From: Prinsepia uniflora
Taxonomy: Eukaryota; Streptophyta; Magnoliopsida; Rosales; Rosaceae
Direction of reading: 5' to 3'
Assembly (NCBI GenBank): GCA_032719365.1
Contig: CM064874.1
Location: 34,210,716 to 34,274,715, forward strand
Length of the DNA: 64,000 nucleotides
This document shows positions 61,122 to 64,000 of the stretch, piece after piece (the stretch's first letter is position 1; each line of letters starts with the position of its first letter). Position numbers and translations under genes: made by a program. The notes under the pieces are model-generated. The model did no database searches, had not been told where the DNA came from, and saw only the letters and a program-made list of their open reading frames with translations.

Positions 61122-64000
61122 TGTAACGACCCGTAACAAATTCCATGATTTAGATTAGTGACTAATCACGATTAGTGAGGCTAATCCGTGATTAGTAGGG
61201 CGAAATCGGACGAACGATGCGAAATGACCGTTTTGCCCCTAAGCATGGAAAAACATTGACTTTTCATTCTGGCGGTCAAATGGACTTTGACCGATGACCG
61301 TGACGTATTTCGTGACATCACGAGTTCATAGACAAGTGGCACGTTCAATTCCGACGTTCGAGGAGGAAGTTATGACGTTCGGAAGTTTAGGGGCATTTTG
61401 GTAATTTTGGTTAAAAGGGGTCAAATGTTGACTTTTTGACTGGATGTCCGATGGCCGAGGGCCGAGGACCATTACGTAGATAAGGACGATACGAATCCAT
61501 AGACAGGCGGCACGTCGAATTCGGACGTTTGACGGCGAAGTTACGGTTCACGGAAGTTCAAGTGCACTATTGCACGAATTACAAAACGAACTAACTTTTG
61601 GACTCTAGTGGGGCCCAGATATTTATGAAGGTCCAATGGATGGGTGACAAGTTCCATTGTACAGCTCACACATATTCATGCATCACCATCCATTCCATTT
61701 CTTCATTCAAACACACACACCCCTCCCACTACCCGATCTCACCATTTCTCCATCTTTGTGCAACCCAAAACCCATCCCACCTTAACCCATGACCAGTCGT
61801 GAGGACCAGGGAGACTGAGGGAGCTGAGGTGGCCGGCCTGGAGGCCTGAACCGCCGCCCACGGAGGCGTGGAGGCAAGAACCCGTGCGGGTACCCAGTAA
61901 AACCCAAAACTCATTTAAATTCGATTTTGTTGTCATGGTTAGTATTAGATGTTTAGGAAGTCTTCTATAGGTTGCTAGGGACATTTTAGGATGGTTTGGA
62001 GGGTGGTTCACGGCAGGGGAAGGCTGGAAGGTGGCCGGGAAAAACAGGGGTCGTGGGGGGTGATTTCTAGGGATCAATTTAGGGGGGTTTTAGTTGGTTT
62101 TGTTGATTGGGTTAGATAGGAAATGAGAAAAGAGGAATTTAGGGATTAAAATGGAGGAAAACGGATTGAAAAAGTGGGAGTAGGAGGGCCGGACCGGTCA
62201 CGCCGGTCCAGCTGGACCGGACTGCACAGTCGAACCGGCCGGATCGGTCTGTCGCAGGGAAGAAGACGCACTGTGCAGTGGCGCGTGAGGCCCACGCGCA
62301 GTGCACTCCCAAGGGACGTGAGGGCGCGTGGCAGGTAATCTGGGGAAGGTTCCAACATGTAATTTCATCTATTCGATGTAACGAACATTTTGGTACTGGT
62401 TTCGAGTCAATCGGACATCGTTTCGATAGTTTTCGGGGTGTCGGAAGGTTTAGGGTCGGTTTAAAAATAGTTAAAAGTTCGGGAAACTTACGGGGCTTTG
62501 CTAGGATGTTAATTAAGTAGTTAGTAACCTTCTATTAAAATTTGGACAGGTTTGGGAGTCCCGGTGATCGTGATCGGCTCGGGGAGCCGTATGACACGCA
62601 AATCGAGGCGGCAGCTCGGACGGTCTGTGAGTGGGCCTTGTTTTCTAAATTGGTGCATGCATAAATGTTTATTATATGTTTTCATACATGTTTGATGATG
62701 CCGTGGGTGCATTTGTATGTGGTTACGTATAGGAACGTATTTCGAGGTTTCGGCCCTATAAGGTGCCTATACGGGTCTGTATTTCTTTATTGATTTAAAT
62801 GAAAAGGTTTTGGATTTCTAAAAGGATAAACTCGGGTATGAGACCCATTTGGTTTGGTCTCGGGCATATGACACTATTTACGACCTTCGGGTCTAAATCG
62901 TGGTCGCGACGGGTGTTATGTGCACGGCGATCGACGATACGACGCTCGCCTCCGGTTTGGGCTGTGTTCCTTCCGAAGAGGTCACGATGCACGATTCGTG
63001 GTCGGGCAGCCTGGGGAGGCTCAACTTTGGAGTGCTGACGGTTCAGGATATCGATCGGTGATGAGTTCACCATGATCTTGTGATGGTCGCGTCGGTTGAT
63101 ATGTTCACGGCGACATACCAGGATTGAGAGCGGTCCTGGATGGATGGGTACACACATCACTATGATCGGAGTCGTGACTGACCCTTAGATATCGGGCACG
63201 GTGCCCAGTTGAGTCATATGTTTAGGCACGAGGCCCAGTTGTTTTACACTGATGATTTCGGGTCAGGGTCCCTAGATGGATTTCCAAGTTCATGACGGGT
63301 TATGGGAACCGGCATGAATTCTGGAAAGGTCATTGTGGTTCATGACGGTTTATGGGAACCAGCATGAACCTTTGTCAGGTCATTATGGATCATGACGGTT
63401 CAAGGGAACCGGGCATAAACGTTTATGTTATGTATATATATGTATTCATATACCTTCCTTTACTTCTATTATCTGCTCCGGGGAGGGTCGTTGACCTGGG
63501 TGGACCCCGGAGTAGTCACGAAGCACCGACTGAGTGGAGTCACCCCCCAGTTGGGTTCCTTACTCTCAGGAAGGCTATGATTACTATTACCTCGGGTAGG
63601 GGCAGTGATCTGCGAACATTGATCTTGACTTTGAGAAGACTCGGATTGAGACCTAGGTAGCACGCGCGTAGCTTTGGAAACCGTGACAGGATTGGTTGTG
63701 TGAATTATATGTATATATGATGTATGCTATATGATATGATATATGATGTGTGTTTACACAGGTTTTGGGCAGTGATCCGTACGGTTGAGTCTTTATGATT
63801 CTTTTAATCTTGGTTTTGGGCTTAGTTCCCACATATGGTTTCTTTCGGTTAAAGGGTTTTCGAATGCATGCATGCTTTTTAGTGAAGGGTACAAATGTCT
63901 TCGATAAACTGTTTTTATAAACTTTTGTTTTGTCCACTCACAGCTTTTAATGTTTTGACTGCCCTTCAGGTTGACATCAGATGCGGACTGTAGCAGAGAC
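61122..64000 (+). repeat. Outer LARD 3' LTR, truncated by window end
   Basis: 2,879 bp seen. Central arms CTGTGAGTGGGCC (62625-62637) and GTCCACTCACAG (63932-63943), with G-U pairing at the changed base. Strong-hairpin array at ~63,290-63,421. Confidence 0.9.

Larger units (their letters stand above)
45722..64000 (+). mobile_element. Outer LARD-like retrotransposon, 3' end beyond window
   Basis: 5' LTR 45722-48758. Internal 48759-51176 and 60523-61121, about 3.0 kb once the inner element is removed. The 3' LTR starts at 61122 and is incomplete at the window edge by roughly 160 bp. The internal region has a primer site and polypurine tract but no frame resembling gag or pol. LARDs are non-autonomous elements with long LTRs and non-coding internal domains; this assignment is by structure. 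The right target duplication cannot be checked. Confidence 0.85.

Noticed and set aside
1..64000. tRNA, rRNA or organellar DNA insertion
   Set aside because: No cloverleaf-encoding block or conserved rRNA/plastid sequence was recognised; the tRNA-like strings are 12-base primer sites of retrotransposons.

Overview
This is nuclear DNA of a flowering plant. About 8 kb of an intron-rich gene (DNA gyrase subunit A, an organelle-targeted protein in plants) is followed by about 55 kb of nested LTR retrotransposons. GT-AG introns, Ty1/copia and Ty3/gypsy elements and initiator-tRNA-Met primer sites all fit a dicot-like angiosperm; species cannot be read from the window.

Region 1 (1-8.3 kb): the last 14 coding exons of GYRA (+ strand, 499 codons visible), covering the end of the coiled-coil gate and the whole C-terminal beta-pinwheel. 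The introns hold a recent 605-bp tandem duplication and a relic of a LINE reverse transcriptase. Region 2 (8.3-8.8 kb): a ~475-bp inverted-repeat MITE, probably Mutator-related.

Region 3 (8,964-43,911): one minus-strand Ty1/copia element with a 5-bp target duplication (AAGAC at both ends), cut into four blocks by later insertions. These are: a minus solo LTR (11,196-13,803, AATCT); a plus solo LTR (14,474-27,375) that itself received a complete Tekay-type Ty3/gypsy chromovirus (17,376-27,207, TGTGG); and a minus solo LTR (27,941-40,710) that received a minus gypsy derivative (28,121-38,511, TAGAG), whose left LTR in turn took up two solo LTRs in opposite orientation only 7 bp apart (28,987-31,888 and 31,896-34,827). 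Target duplications fix most of the insertion order.

Region 4 (43,917-45,721): unassigned host or old-transposon DNA. Region 5 (45,722-64,000): two nested LARD-like elements with ~3-kb LTRs and ~3.0-3.4-kb internal regions that carry a primer site and polypurine tract but no recognisable gag-pol. The inner one (51,177-60,517, CCTTG) is complete; the outer one runs off the window.

No gene in the nest is intact: the chromovirus gag-pol has at least five stops and three frameshifts, and the copia pol is decayed. The most unusual signal is in the LTRs. Several diverged families share a central domain bounded by a ~12-bp inverted repeat (CTGTGAGTGGAC...GTCCACTCACAG). Its two arms change together between families, and it encloses tandem arrays of short hairpins whose stems also vary by paired changes. 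This suggests a conserved RNA or single-stranded DNA architecture inside these LTRs.
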